Shown here: piece by piece, positions 34,545 to 44,204 of the stretch
How the letters are laid out: each line of letters begins with the position of its first letter
How positions within the stretch are numbered: the stretch's first letter is position 1
Source: Psychroserpens luteolus
GTDB lineage: Bacteria > Bacteroidota > Bacteroidia > Flavobacteriales > Flavobacteriaceae
Direction: 5' to 3'
Length of the DNA stretch: 64,000 bases
Assembly: GCF_021032705.1 (NCBI RefSeq)
Contig: NZ_JAHVXI010000002.1
Span: 434,001-498,000, forward strand
Made by a program: the position numbers and the translations under genes
The notes under the pieces: generated by a model
The model's input: the letters and a program-made list of their open reading frames with translations, nothing else
Told to the model about the DNA's origin: nothing
The model's database searches: none

Positions 34545-35405
34545 ATGAGTTCGAAAAAAACAAACCTAGCATTTTATGAAGAGCGGTTAAATATCATCAT
34601 AGAATATATACAAGCCAATTTAGATCGAAAAATTGATATTAAAACTCTAGCAGAGATTTCACATTTTTCCCCATTTCATTTTCATCGCATTAGCAGAGCT
34701 TTATTGGGAGAACCTATTGGAGCATTTATTTCAAGAATGCGCGTGGAAACTGCGGCAAAGCTCCTTTGCTTTTCGAAATCTTCTATTGAAGAAATTGCTT
34801 ATACAGTAGGTTTTGAGTCGCCTTCATCTTTATCAAAAAAATTTAAATCCCACTTTGGTGTATCTCCCTCTACATATAGAACAACAAAAAATCATACAAT
34901 CAAAAAATCGACACTTATGACACGAGAATTGAACATTAAAAAACCAAAAATTTTAAACTTAGAAGACAATAATTGCCTGTATTACAGAATGCAAGGCGCT
35001 TATCAAACATTAGATTATGCTAGTGCTTGGGAAAAACTTTGGGCGCAAATAAAGGCACAAAAACTATTTACAAAAGGTATACAAATGTTTGGATTACCAT
35101 ATGATGACCCAAATGTTACTCCAGCCGATAAGCTACGATATGATGCTTGCTTAATTATTCATAGAAATGCTGAGGCGGTTGGTGATATTGGTGTAAAAAC
35201 ACTTAAAGGCGGAAAGTTTGCTGTCTTTTTATACCAAGGGAGTTATAAATATTTTGCTGATGTATATAATTATATGTTTGAAGAATGGCTCATTAATACA
35301 GATTACGAACTTCGTGACGAACCTGTTAGAGAGCGCTATATAAGTCATCCTGATCGTGTTGCTGAAAACAAATTAAAAACTGAATTTTACATTCCTATAA
35401 AATAG
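34545..35405 (+). CDS. AraC family regulator with GyrI-like effector domain
   Basis: This 286-residue protein has two AraC-type helix-turn-helix units in residues about 10-115 (LAEISHFSPFHFHRI and IEEIAYTVGFESPSSLSKKF) followed by a GyrI-like ligand-binding domain (about 130-286). This Rob/SoxS-like plan is used for sensing small hydrophobic drugs. It diverges from the YciI-ECF42 pair. TACTTTTG at 34518-34525 is a probable -7 box. Confidence 0.88.
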   Translation: MSSKKTNLAFYEERLNIIIEYIQANLDRKIDIKTLAEISHFSPFHFHRISRALLGEPIGAFISRMRVETAAKLLCFSKSSIEEIAYTVGFESPSSLSKKFKSHFGVSPSTYRTTKNHTIKKSTLMTRELNIKKPKILNLEDNNCLYYRMQGAYQTLDYASAWEKLWAQIKAQKLFTKGIQMFGLPYDDPNVTPADKLRYDACLIIHRNAEAVGDIGVKTLKGGKFAVFLYQGSYKYFADVYNYMFEEWLINTDYELRDEPVRERYISHPDRVAENKLKTEFYIPIK

Positions 35406-35413
35406 ATAATACT

Positions 35414-35450
35414 TAAATGCCCCAAGCATTAAACATGCTTGGGGCATTTA
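35414..35450. terminator. Bidirectional terminator
   Basis: Perfect 16-bp arms at 35414-35429 and 35435-35450 (core GCCCCAAGCAT) with a 5-base loop lie between the convergent AraC-GyrI and YtxH genes and can serve both. Confidence 0.85.
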
Positions 35451-35468
35451 CCATACATCTCAAATAGA

Positions 35469-35789
35469 TTAACTGGTTTTTTGTAATGTTTTGTTTTTTT
35501 CTTTTAAAATAGCTAATTGCTTTTCTACAAATGTGATTGCTTGTTCTGTTTTGTAACTCGTTTTAGAGGCAAAATCTCCAAATTTTTGTTTAAATTTTTC
35601 CTTACCTGAAGATGCTGCTTTAGATACATCCTCTTTAACTTCTGAAAAATCTTTAACTATTTGATCTTTTATATCCTTTCCCTCTTTTTTAAGTTTAGCT
35701 CTTGTAACACTTCCTTTTTCTGGTGCTAATAACACTCCTGCAGCTGTTCCTATTAATACACCCAATACTATGGCTCCTTTATGAATCAT
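35469..35789 (-). CDS. YtxH domain protein
   Basis: This 106-residue protein starts with a Gly-rich hydrophobic segment (GAIVLGVLIGTAAGVLLAPEKG) followed by a long Lys/Glu amphipathic helix, the YtxH/gas-vesicle GvpP-like layout. The LLAPEKGS motif is characteristic. Members are general-stress membrane-associated proteins of unknown activity. Confidence 0.85.
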   Translation of the reverse strand: MIHKGAIVLGVLIGTAAGVLLAPEKGSVTRAKLKKEGKDIKDQIVKDFSEVKEDVSKAASSGKEKFKQKFGDFASKTSYKTEQAITFVEKQLAILKEKNKTLQKTS

Positions 35790-35918
35790 CCTGTTTATAT
35801 TTTAATGATTAAACGTTGTTTTATTTATATGTCTTAGAATTTCAGTTTTTGTTACAAACAAATTAAAAATCAAGTATTTAAGTTAAATTCAATAAATAAA
35901 TAAATAAATAGACAGAAC

Positions 35919-36866
35919 CTACGTGGTTAAATTTGTAACAATAGCTTTTACAGGTAGAATTTCTTTGGTATGTTCAATACTAGGTCCAGCCACCCAAACA
36001 GTTTTGTATGTTGCTTTTTTTGCTGCATTTTCGGTTGCTTTCATTCCTATTGAAAATCGCACCATTTTAACCCACTTTTTGAGTTTTCTGTTTTTGTTAA
36101 GAAGGTTCTCGATCCATGTTGCTTTGGTACCAATTTTTTGAACATAAGGCGTATTGATTACGGTACATGGAGTTCCAGAAATGCGTTCGGTCATAATAAT
36201 ATCTTCGGCTCCATAATCGACGCAAGCTTGTTTATACTCATCTGTAACACCTGCCTCTTCTGAGGCAATAAATGGGCTACCAACAGAAACACCTTCAGCA
36301 CCATAGCTCAGCATTTTATCAATATCTGCTTTACATCCAACACCACCAGCAGAAATAACAGGAATAGATAAGTTCTCATTTAATTGCTTGATTAATTCTT
36401 CAGGAGATAAATTTCCGCGATGACCACCTGCTTCATTATTAACAGCTATAGCAGCATCTGCCCCTAAGCCTTCAACCTTTTTAGCAAATCGCAAATCGGT
36501 AACATCACAAAATACTTTTATTCCAACAGCGTGTGCTTGATTTATGGTTTCTTCAGGACTCCCAAGAGATGTTATAATAAAGTCACAACCTTCTTCACAT
36601 AGCACTTCTAATTGTCCTTTATATTTGATATTCGATTTGTTGACAATTAAATTAAACCCGAATGAGCCTCCTTCTACTTTATTCGCTTTTAATTCCCTAA
36701 TTGCAGCTCTTAACTCATCTAAAGTTCTATAGTTTAACGCAGGAATACATCCAGCAATACCACTTTTCATAGCTTCAGTAACCATAGCTACATTAGACAC
36801 TAAAAACATTGGTGCCTGTATGATTGGATATTTAATTTTTAGAAGTTGAGTGAGTCTAGTTTCCAT
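35919..36866 (-). CDS. Nitronate monooxygenase (2-nitropropane dioxygenase-like)
   Basis: This 315-residue FMN-dependent TIM-barrel protein has YPIIQAPMFLVSN at the start, a candidate catalytic His in NNEAGGHRGNL, and phosphate-binding glycines in ISAGGVGCKADIDKMLSYGAEGVSVGSPF. The family oxidises toxic nitronates such as propionate-3-nitronate. A tetranucleotide run of five AATA units (35891-35910) lies just past its stop. It is a single-gene unit. Confidence 0.86.
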   Translation of the reverse strand: METRLTQLLKIKYPIIQAPMFLVSNVAMVTEAMKSGIAGCIPALNYRTLDELRAAIRELKANKVEGGSFGFNLIVNKSNIKYKGQLEVLCEEGCDFIITSLGSPEETINQAHAVGIKVFCDVTDLRFAKKVEGLGADAAIAVNNEAGGHRGNLSPEELIKQLNENLSIPVISAGGVGCKADIDKMLSYGAEGVSVGSPFIASEEAGVTDEYKQACVDYGAEDIIMTERISGTPCTVINTPYVQKIGTKATWIENLLNKNRKLKKWVKMVRFSIGMKATENAAKKATYKTVWVAGPSIEHTKEILPVKAIVTNLTT

Positions 36867-36923
36867 ATATTGAGTATTGTGAAAGACAAATATAATAAAA
36901 TATTATGCACGCATAACACTTTG

Positions 36924-38153
36924 TCAATCTAAGAACCTATAATAACCACATTTTAAATAGGCGCCTTCAGAAAATCCAATAGGATGATCACTATCATGCT
37001 GTGTTTTTTGTACGATAGAAAATGGACGTCTTGTAGACTTTAACGTCTGTTCATTACCATCATAAAAAGCAGTAGCTGTGACTCTAGACGAACAAGATGC
37101 CAAAACCAACAAACCTTCTCTAGCTGTCAATTGTTCACCTAATCGTGCGAGTTGAGCGTATTTTTTCTTTGCCAATTGAATTTCTGATTGTTGCTTAGCA
37201 AAACTTGGAGGGTCAATAACAACAACATCATAAGTTTTACCTTCAGAAATAAGTTGCTCCAAAATTTTAAAAGCATCTCCAGCTAGTGTATAATGCTTTC
37301 CAGAATACGTATTTAGTTTACCATTTTGTTTTGCAATCTCAAGAGCTTGTGAACTAATATCTAAGCTTGTGACTTCATTCGCGCCATTTGCCAAAGCATG
37401 TACTGAAAATCCACCAGCATAAGAAAACACATCCAAGACAGTTTTCCCTTTACTCAACAAACCTACTTGCCTTCTGTTTTCCCTATGGTCCAAAAAGTAA
37501 CCTGTTTTATGACCTTTAATCACATTAGCAGAAAAACTGACACCGTGCTCTATAAATTCAATGACTTCATTATCTAGTGTTCCGTAAATGACATCACCGT
37601 CTTTTAATTGATGAGCCTCAGAGTTTTGCAAGCCACGGCTCAATCGTAATACAACTGCATCACAGTTTGATGTAGCAATTAAACTTTCTAAGATTGTTTT
37701 AAGGTAAGGGAGCCAAATTTCTGAATAAAGTTTAACCACTAAAACAGCATCATATACATCAGCAATGAGCGATGGAAAACCATCATTCTCACCAAAAATT
37801 AACCGATAACTTGTTGTATTAGTTTTTAATAGTGTTAATCGTTTTTTATAGGCATACTGAATCTTCCGAAGAAAAAATTCATCATTAATTGTCACCGATT
37901 TACTATCGTTATAAATCATTTTGATTCTAATAGGCGACTTAGCATCATACAACCCTATACCAATCATGGCGTTCTTTCGCTTTCCGAAGATAATGGCTAA
38001 ATCACCTGTTTTCGCATCGGCATTGATTTTAGTAATACTATCAGAAAACACCCAAGGATGTCCTTGTTGCACATAATTTTCGCCTTTTGTGGTGAGTTTA
38101 ACCGCTAAACGATTGGGTTTTCTATTTGATATTGAATGGTTTAAATCTAACAT
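36924..38153 (-). CDS. Class I SAM-dependent rRNA methyltransferase, RlmI-like
   Basis: This 409-residue protein has an N-terminal PUA-type domain (QQGHPWVFSDSITKI) and a Rossmann methyltransferase domain with motif I VLDVFSYAGGFSVHALANGA, and motif IV VVVIDPPSFAK. The layout matches RlmI, which forms m5C1962 in 23S rRNA. The C terminus retains SCSSRV with the Cys expected for m5C chemistry. Confidence 0.87.
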   Translation of the reverse strand: MLDLNHSISNRKPNRLAVKLTTKGENYVQQGHPWVFSDSITKINADAKTGDLAIIFGKRKNAMIGIGLYDAKSPIRIKMIYNDSKSVTINDEFFLRKIQYAYKKRLTLLKTNTTSYRLIFGENDGFPSLIADVYDAVLVVKLYSEIWLPYLKTILESLIATSNCDAVVLRLSRGLQNSEAHQLKDGDVIYGTLDNEVIEFIEHGVSFSANVIKGHKTGYFLDHRENRRQVGLLSKGKTVLDVFSYAGGFSVHALANGANEVTSLDISSQALEIAKQNGKLNTYSGKHYTLAGDAFKILEQLISEGKTYDVVVIDPPSFAKQQSEIQLAKKKYAQLARLGEQLTAREGLLVLASCSSRVTATAFYDGNEQTLKSTRRPFSIVQKTQHDSDHPIGFSEGAYLKCGYYRFLD

Positions 38154-38202
38154 GTATTACTATTGAAATGAAGTTGGAAAATACAAAAACACAATTAATA
38201 TC

Positions 38203-38233
38203 TTGAGATCTTCACAATAATACTATAACTTTA
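38203..38233 (+). promoter_or_regulatory. Promoter of the T9SS lectin-like gene
   Basis: TTG at 38203-38205 is followed after 20 bases by TAACTTTA at 38226-38233, a 7 of 8 match to TAnnTTTG. The gene starts 32 bases downstream. Confidence 0.5.
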
Positions 38234-38265
38234 AAATATTATTAGTCTAACTTAATCAACCAATC

Positions 38266-39918
38266 ATGAAAAAAAAATTACTATTCGCCTTACTGTTTTT
38301 ATTTAGCACACCTATTTTATTGGCCCAAGGTATTTTTGATAGTAGCATCCATACTGCTGTCAACTTTGGTAGTGTAAATTCTCCAGGCGGAGAAGCTGTA
38401 CAAAATGTTATTGATCAAAACTCCAATACGAAATTCTTAGATTTTAATGCTTTTGATGGTATTGGATTTGATGTAGATTTGTTAGGAGACTCCAAAATAG
38501 CAGTAGCTATAGAATTCGTTACAGCAAATGATGCTCCTGAAAGAGACCCTACAGATTATGAAGTATTTGGTTCCAACGATGGAACAAGTTATACAAGTAT
38601 TGCCACTGGTAATATACCTTGTATCTCAGATCGTTTTTTTTCAAGAACATTCTCATTTACTAATACCGCAGCATATACATATTATAGGGTAAATTTTACT
38701 GGAACTTGTGCTGCTAGTAGCATAAATCAAATAGCCGATGTGCAACTTTATGAAACTATAGGTGCCGCACCAGTTATTAACTGTCCTAGTGATATTAATG
38801 TAAACAATGACGTTGGTGTATGCGGTGCACTTGTAAATTATTCTATAACAGCTAATGATACAGAAGATGGCGTTTTAACTCCTACAATTACTTCTGGGTT
38901 AGCATCTGGAGAGACCTTTCCAGTTGGAATCACCCAAGTTTTTGCTAGTGTTACAGATAGCGATAATAATACTGTAAGCTGTACTTTTATAGTAACAGTA
39001 ACCGATACAGAATTACCAGTTGCAAATTGCCCAAGTGATATTACTCAAACCGCTGTAAATTTTGGTGACACCAGTGCAGTTGTAAACTACAGTCTAAGTC
39101 CAACCGATAATTGTGATCTTATTAATCCGCTAACCGGATTTACGCCATTGGCAAACATCAATAACAAAGCCTATTATTTATCAGACGCTACGTTCACACC
39201 TCAAGATGCCTTTGCCGATGCTTTGCTACAAGGTGGCTTTGTGGGTACGATAAGAAATAGTTCAGACAATGATTTACTGGTCAATGCTATTAGTACAATT
39301 GGAGCTGCAGGAAATACATTAATTGGCTTCAATGATTTAGCAACAGAAGGTGATTTTGTATGGCAAAGTGGAGATTCGGCGACATTTAACAATTGGAATG
39401 CCGGTGAACCAAATAATGCAGGGAACGAAGATTATGTTGTTGTGCAATCTAATGGTGGTTGGAATGATGTTACTAATGGTACTACTTTTAGGTATCTTTT
39501 AGAAATTGATTATATGCCTTTACAAACAGCCGGTTTACCAAGCGGAAGTGATTTTCCAATAGGTACAACTACAAATACATTTGATGTTATAGATATTTCA
39601 GGTAACTCAGTTTCATGTTCTTTTGATATCACTGTTGACGAAAACCTAAGTGTTGATGATAATATATTTAATAGAAATATACTTATATATCCTAATCCAA
39701 CAAACACTGTTATCACTTTACAAGCAAATACATCAGCATCTATAGATGATGTAAGGATAATAGATTTAAATGGAAGAATTCTACAAGTATTTACCAATAT
39801 TGAATTCGTAGAATCAGAAAAACAATTTGATGTCTCTCAATTATCTGCAGGTCTTTATTTCATGTCTGTGAGAAGTGAAGATGGTCGATCTGTATTAAAA
39901 CAATTTATAAAACAATAA
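38266..39918 (+). CDS. T9SS-exported HYR/C-type lectin protein
   Basis: This 550-residue protein has a signal peptide, a discoidin-like N-terminal region (about 25-160), HYR domain 1 (about 169-248, ending with SCTFIVTVTD), HYR domain 2 beginning at about 250, and a C-terminal type IX sorting domain (about 471-550; ILIYPNPTNTVITLQ through SAGLYFMSV). A C-type lectin-like domain (about 299-415) with EPN and WND motifs sits inside HYR domain 2, whose second half resumes as GLPSGSDFPIGTTT. It is likely a surface glycan-binding or adhesion protein. It has its own promoter and terminator. Confidence 0.87.
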   Translation: MKKKLLFALLFLFSTPILLAQGIFDSSIHTAVNFGSVNSPGGEAVQNVIDQNSNTKFLDFNAFDGIGFDVDLLGDSKIAVAIEFVTANDAPERDPTDYEVFGSNDGTSYTSIATGNIPCISDRFFSRTFSFTNTAAYTYYRVNFTGTCAASSINQIADVQLYETIGAAPVINCPSDINVNNDVGVCGALVNYSITANDTEDGVLTPTITSGLASGETFPVGITQVFASVTDSDNNTVSCTFIVTVTDTELPVANCPSDITQTAVNFGDTSAVVNYSLSPTDNCDLINPLTGFTPLANINNKAYYLSDATFTPQDAFADALLQGGFVGTIRNSSDNDLLVNAISTIGAAGNTLIGFNDLATEGDFVWQSGDSATFNNWNAGEPNNAGNEDYVVVQSNGGWNDVTNGTTFRYLLEIDYMPLQTAGLPSGSDFPIGTTTNTFDVIDISGNSVSCSFDITVDENLSVDDNIFNRNILIYPNPTNTVITLQANTSASIDDVRIIDLNGRILQVFTNIEFVESEKQFDVSQLSAGLYFMSVRSEDGRSVLKQFIKQ

Positions 39919-39941
39919 TAGGAGAATTATATATGTAATAA

Positions 39942-39973
39942 AAAAACGCAATCATGAATTTGATTGCGTTTTT
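39942..39973 (+). terminator. Intrinsic terminator after the T9SS lectin gene
   Basis: Perfect 13-bp arms at 39942-39954 and 39961-39973 (core ACGCAATCA/TGATTGCGT) with a 6-base loop and T run, 23 bases past the stop. It could also serve dnaK from the other side. Confidence 0.8.
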
Positions 39974-39997
39974 AATGTTAAGTAATTATTCTCTTGT

Positions 39998-40025
39998 GAG
40001 ATGCTGAAACAAGTTCAGCATGACG
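39998..40025. repeat. REP-like intergenic hairpin element
   Basis: The unit contains ATGCTGAA and TTCAGCAT arms (40001-40008 and 40014-40021) around ACAAG, followed by GACG. I remember nearly identical elements scattered between genes in many flavobacterial genomes. Only one copy is in this window, 7 bases from the dnaK stop. Confidence 0.55.
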
Positions 40026-40031
40026 GTATTG

Positions 40032-41939
40032 TTATTTCACTTCTTCGAAGTCTACATCTTCCACATCATTTCCTTCTGTTTGTCCATTCTGACTTGCATC
40101 TGGTCCTGGTGCTTCTGCTCCACCTTGCTGTGCTTCGGCTTGTGCTTTGTACATTTCTTCAGAAGCTACTTTCCAAGCTTCATTGATTTTTTCTAAAGCT
40201 GGTTCTATAATAGCGACATCTTTAGTTTCATAAGCTTTCTTTAATTCTTCAAGTGCTTCCTCGATTGGCTTTTTCTTATCATCAGATAATTTATCACCAA
40301 ATTCTTTAAGTTGATTTTCTGTTTGGAAAATCATAGCATCTGCTTGATTTAATTTATCAGCCGTTTCTTTTGCTTTAGCGTCTGCATCTGCATTTGCTTC
40401 AGCCTCTTGCTTCATTTTAGTGATTTCTTCTTCTGTTAACCCTGAAGATGCTTCAATTCTGATATCTTGTTTTTTACCAGTTGCTTTATCTTCAGCAGAT
40501 ACTTTAATGATACCATTAGCATCAATATCAAAAATCACTTCAATCTGAGGCACACCTCTTTGTGCTGGCGGAATTCCATCCAAATGGAAACGACCAATTG
40601 TTTTATTGTCTGCTGCCATTGGGCGTTCACCTTGTAATACGTGAATTTCTACCGATGGCTGATTATCTGCTGCTGTTGAGAATACTTGTGATTTCTTAGT
40701 TGGAATTGTTGTATTGGCTTCAATTAACTTGGTCATTACATTACCCATAGTTTCAATACCAAGAGATAATGGAGTTACATCTAATAGAAGAACGTCTTTT
40801 ACATCTCCTGTTAATACACCACCTTGAATTCCTGCTCCTAGAGACACAACTTCATCTGGATTTACACCTTTACTTGGTGTTTTTCCAAAGAATTTTTCAA
40901 CAGCTGCTTGAACTGCTGGAATACGTGTTGAACCACCTACTAATATAACTTCGTCAATATCACTCTTAGATAAACCTGCAGCTTTTAATGCCGATTCACA
41001 TGGCTCAATTGTACGTTTTACTAAATCATCAATTAATTGTTCAAACTTTGAACGTGTTAATGTACGAACTAAGTGTTTTGGTCCACTAGCTGTAGCAGTA
41101 ACATATGGTAAATTAATTTCTGTTTGAGCTGAAGATGATAATTCGATCTTCGCTTTTTCAGAAGCTTCTTTTAAACGTTGTAATGCCATTGGATCTTTAC
41201 GTAAGTCAATACCTTCTTCAGTATTAAACTCTTCAGCCAACCAGTTAATGATTTTCTCATCAACGTCATCACCACCTAAATGCGTATCTCCATCAGTAGA
41301 TAATACTTCAAATACACCATCTCCTAATTCTAAGATAGATACATCATGTGTTCCTCCACCAAAATCGAATACGACGATTTTTTGATCTATTCCTTTTTTG
41401 TCTAAACCATAAGCTAAAGCTGCTGCAGTAGGCTCATTAATAATTCTACGAACTTTTAAACCTGCGATCTCTCCTGCTTCTTTAGTTGCTTGACGTTGAG
41501 AATCATTAAAATAAGCTGGTACTGTAATTACAGCTTCACTTACCGATGTTCCTAAGTAATCTTCAGCTGTTTTCTTCATTTTTTGAAGCACCATAGCCGA
41601 TAATTCTTGAGGTGTATATAAACGACCATCAATATCAACTCTTGGCGTATCATTGTCTCCTTTTACCACTTTATAAGGTACACGTTCTGCTTCTTTTTTA
41701 GATTCAGAATATTTATTACCCATAAAACGTTTAATAGAATAAACTGTTTTTGTTGGGTTAGTTACCGCTTGTCTTTTCGCTGGATCACCAACTTTAATTT
41801 CACCACCTTCAACAAAGGCAATAACAGAAGGTGTTGTTCTTTTACCTTCAGCGTTTGGGATAACCACTGGCTCATTACCTTCCATCACCGAAACGCAAGA
41901 GTTTGTAGTTCCTAAATCGATTCCAATAATCTTACTCAT
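40032..41939 (-). CDS. dnaK: Molecular chaperone DnaK (Hsp70)
   Basis: This 635-residue protein begins with the Hsp70 signature [12 protein letters not shown] and contains [28 protein letters not shown] and the substrate-domain region [17 protein letters not shown]. The C-terminal tail ends in the acidic [11 protein letters not shown] motif. It is a complete, normal-length DnaK. dnaJ and grpE are not adjacent. Its upstream region carries a set of TGACA motifs. Confidence 0.97.
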   Translation of the reverse strand: MSKIIGIDLGTTNSCVSVMEGNEPVVIPNAEGKRTTPSVIAFVEGGEIKVGDPAKRQAVTNPTKTVYSIKRFMGNKYSESKKEAERVPYKVVKGDNDTPRVDIDGRLYTPQELSAMVLQKMKKTAEDYLGTSVSEAVITVPAYFNDSQRQATKEAGEIAGLKVRRIINEPTAAALAYGLDKKGIDQKIVVFDFGGGTHDVSILELGDGVFEVLSTDGDTHLGGDDVDEKIINWLAEEFNTEEGIDLRKDPMALQRLKEASEKAKIELSSSAQTEINLPYVTATASGPKHLVRTLTRSKFEQLIDDLVKRTIEPCESALKAAGLSKSDIDEVILVGGSTRIPAVQAAVEKFFGKTPSKGVNPDEVVSLGAGIQGGVLTGDVKDVLLLDVTPLSLGIETMGNVMTKLIEANTTIPTKKSQVFSTAADNQPSVEIHVLQGERPMAADNKTIGRFHLDGIPPAQRGVPQIEVIFDIDANGIIKVSAEDKATGKKQDIRIEASSGLTEEEITKMKQEAEANADADAKAKETADKLNQADAMIFQTENQLKEFGDKLSDDKKKPIEEALEELKKAYETKDVAIIEPALEKINEAWKVASEEMYKAQAEAQQGGAEAPGPDASQNGQTEGNDVEDVDFEEVK

Positions 41940-41984
41940 AATTTTATATTTTGTGTTTTTATTTCCTTTGCTTCGGAAATGTTA

Positions 41985-42051
41985 TGTCATTTTAAATTCG
42001 TTATCTATATGACAATGATTATGCCATGACAAAAAATATGACATGATGTCA
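41985..42051. promoter_or_regulatory. Cluster of TGACA/TGTCA motifs between dnaK and a Crp/Fnr gene
   Basis: Five TGACA pentamers occur on either strand, at 41985 (TGTCA), 42010, 42027, 42039 and 42047 (TGTCA). The last two form a perfect TGACAT-G-ATGTCA palindrome (42039-42051). The region is shared by dnaK and the divergent Crp/Fnr gene. The density suggests operators, but the protein that binds is unknown. Confidence 0.4.
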
Positions 42052-42125
42052 CAACTCTGTAAATACAAATTCAGTAAAAAAAGTATATCTTTAAATTGAC
42101 ATAATTATATACCAACCCTCTGCCT

Positions 42126-42707
42126 ATGATTGATTATTACGATGTTAATTTCAATTTCATGTGTTCTCTGCTACCTTTATCCAAGAAAACCTATGATAAA
42201 CTCTACGCTATTGCCAAATTAAAAGAATTCAAAGCAGGTACCAAACTTGTAGATATTGGAGACATAGGCAAAAAACTCTATCTCATCAACAAAGGTGTTT
42301 TACGTTCTTATCTTATTATGGAAAATGGAAAGGAATTAACCAAGACCTTATTTACTCCAATTGAGTTTTTTACATCTTTTGCATCTATACTCACGAATAA
42401 GCCTTCTGAATTTATTCTTGAAACACTAACGGATTGTCATATTTATGAGATGAATTATGAAGAGTTTAGAGATTTGTGCAATACCGACATTAAAGTTTTA
42501 AAATTTTATACTAGATATTTAGAGTTTTTGTTTGTGGAAAATGAAAAGGTCTTCATTGAAATTTCTTCTATGAAAGCAAAGGAACGATACATTACACTTA
42601 AAAAGCGTATTCCGAATATTGATGATTTAATTCCGCAATATCAAATCGCCTCATACCTTAACATTACACCTGTTCAATTAAGTCGTATACGATCAAAACT
42701 TTATTGA
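42126..42707 (+). CDS. Crp/Fnr family transcriptional regulator
   Basis: This 193-residue protein has an N-terminal cyclic-nucleotide-binding-like beta-roll (LVDIGDIGKKLYLINKGVLRSYL) and a short C-terminal helix-turn-helix (YQIASYLNITPVQLSRIRSKL), the layout of flavobacterial Crp/Fnr regulators. The Arg/Glu pair needed for cAMP is not evident, and there is no Fe-S cysteine cluster. It diverges from dnaK and precedes the serine dehydratase gene by 65 bases. Confidence 0.82.
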   Translation: MIDYYDVNFNFMCSLLPLSKKTYDKLYAIAKLKEFKAGTKLVDIGDIGKKLYLINKGVLRSYLIMENGKELTKTLFTPIEFFTSFASILTNKPSEFILETLTDCHIYEMNYEEFRDLCNTDIKVLKFYTRYLEFLFVENEKVFIEISSMKAKERYITLKKRIPNIDDLIPQYQIASYLNITPVQLSRIRSKLY

Positions 42708-42742
42708 TATTACAAAATATGAGTCTATATCTTAATAAGAAT

Positions 42743-42750
42743 TATATTTG
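42743..42750 (+). promoter_or_regulatory. -7 box upstream of the serine dehydratase gene
   Basis: TATATTTG is a perfect TAnnTTTG match 22 bases before the ATG at 42773; no good TTG element is seen at the right distance. Confidence 0.45.
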
Positions 42751-42772
42751 CCAGACTAAATTGATATAAAAC

Positions 42773-44194
42773 ATGGAGTGTATTTCTGTTTTTGATATGC
42801 TTAAAATTGGAGTTGGCCCTTCCAGCTCTCATACATTGGGACCATGGCGTGCTGCCGAGCGTTGGATCAATGAACTTAAAACCGCAAAGAAGTTTGATAA
42901 GGTAGACAAAGTAACTGTTGATCTTTATGGTTCTCTTTCACTAACAGGAAAAGGACACGCAACAGATTATGCCGTGCTCCTAGGCTTAAGTGGTGCCGAC
43001 CCTGAACGTATTCCTGTTGAAACGATTGATGCTACTATTGCTACTATTAAAAACACCAAAACATTAGTTTTTAATAATGAAAAACCAATTGATTTTGATA
43101 TCAAAACCGATATTATTTTTAACAGAAAATTTTTACCATTTCATGCTAATGCTTTGACTTTTACAGCTACTATTAATGGTAGAAATTATAAATCTACCTT
43201 CTACTCTATAGGTGGTGGATTTGTTGTTAAAGAAGAGCGTACAAATCACAAGAAAAATTTTGAAATCAAATGTTCATTTCCGTATCCTATAGAAAAAGGT
43301 ACTGAACTTTTAAAGTTTTGCAAGGATTTAAATAAATCAATCTCTCAAGTCGTTTTAGAAAATGAAAAGTCTATTCATTCTGAAACTCATATCAACGCTG
43401 AACTTAAGAGAATTTGGGACACCATGTTAGAGTGTATGTATACAGGTTGTCATACTGAAGGTAATCTTCCTGGCGGACTCAATGTAAGACGTCGTGCCTA
43501 TGATATGCATCAAAGTTTAAAAGGTGAAACTGCGTATTCAAATCCTTTAGAATGGATTTATGCCATACGTAACACAGAAGTAAAATTTAGACAAATTTTG
43601 AAATGGGTGAGCTGTTTTGCGCTTGCAGTAAATGAAGTAAATGCATCTTTAGGTCGTGTGGTTACTGCACCAACCAATGGAAGTGCTGGAGTTATTCCTG
43701 CAGTATTAATGTATTATTTAGTGATTGAGAATCACGATGGCAACTTTGATGACATCAAACGATTTCTATTAGTTGCTGGTGAAATAGGAAGCATCTTTAA
43801 AAAAGGAGCAACCATAAGTGCTGCAATGGGTGGATGTCAAGCAGAAATTGGTGTATCTTCTGCAATGGCAGCAGGTGCACTTTGTGAACTTTCAGGAGGA
43901 ACGCCTGAACAAGTTTTAGTCGCTGCCGAAATTGCTATGGAACATCATTTGGGACTCACTTGCGATCCTATTGGCGGATTGGTTCAAATCCCTTGTATTG
44001 AGCGCAATGCAATGGGAGCTATAAAAGCTATCAACGCTTGCGAATTGGCTTTAGATACAGATCCAAACAATGTTAAAGTGCCTCTGGATAAAGTAGTCAA
44101 TACCATGTGGGAAACTGCTAAGGATATGAACACAAAGTACAAGGAAACTTCAGAAGGTGGTTTAGCTATTGGTGTAAATATGGCAGATTGCTAA
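42773..44194 (+). CDS. sdaA: L-serine ammonia-lyase (iron-sulfur type, single chain)
   Basis: This 473-residue protein fuses the beta (ASB) domain ([26 protein letters not shown]) with the alpha catalytic domain. The SSSHT substrate motif is intact. The 4Fe-4S cysteines are likely those in [16 protein letters not shown] and IPCIERN. It deaminates L-serine to pyruvate and ammonia. The length equals that of E. coli SdaA/SdaB. Confidence 0.93.
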   Translation: MECISVFDMLKIGVGPSSSHTLGPWRAAERWINELKTAKKFDKVDKVTVDLYGSLSLTGKGHATDYAVLLGLSGADPERIPVETIDATIATIKNTKTLVFNNEKPIDFDIKTDIIFNRKFLPFHANALTFTATINGRNYKSTFYSIGGGFVVKEERTNHKKNFEIKCSFPYPIEKGTELLKFCKDLNKSISQVVLENEKSIHSETHINAELKRIWDTMLECMYTGCHTEGNLPGGLNVRRRAYDMHQSLKGETAYSNPLEWIYAIRNTEVKFRQILKWVSCFALAVNEVNASLGRVVTAPTNGSAGVIPAVLMYYLVIENHDGNFDDIKRFLLVAGEIGSIFKKGATISAAMGGCQAEIGVSSAMAAGALCELSGGTPEQVLVAAEIAMEHHLGLTCDPIGGLVQIPCIERNAMGAIKAINACELALDTDPNNVKVPLDKVVNTMWETAKDMNTKYKETSEGGLAIGVNMADC

Positions 44195-44204
44195 ACCTAA
44201 ATAA

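Noticed and set aside
35891-35910. Five AATA units as a phase-variation repeat
   Set aside because: It lies after the stop codon of the nitronate monooxygenase gene and not in a promoter or coding region; a small AT-rich run is enough explanation.
39998-40025. Hairpin near dnaK as a further attC-like site
   Set aside because: It lacks the AACGTGT and ACACGTT boxes and is a short symmetrical element of a REP-like type.
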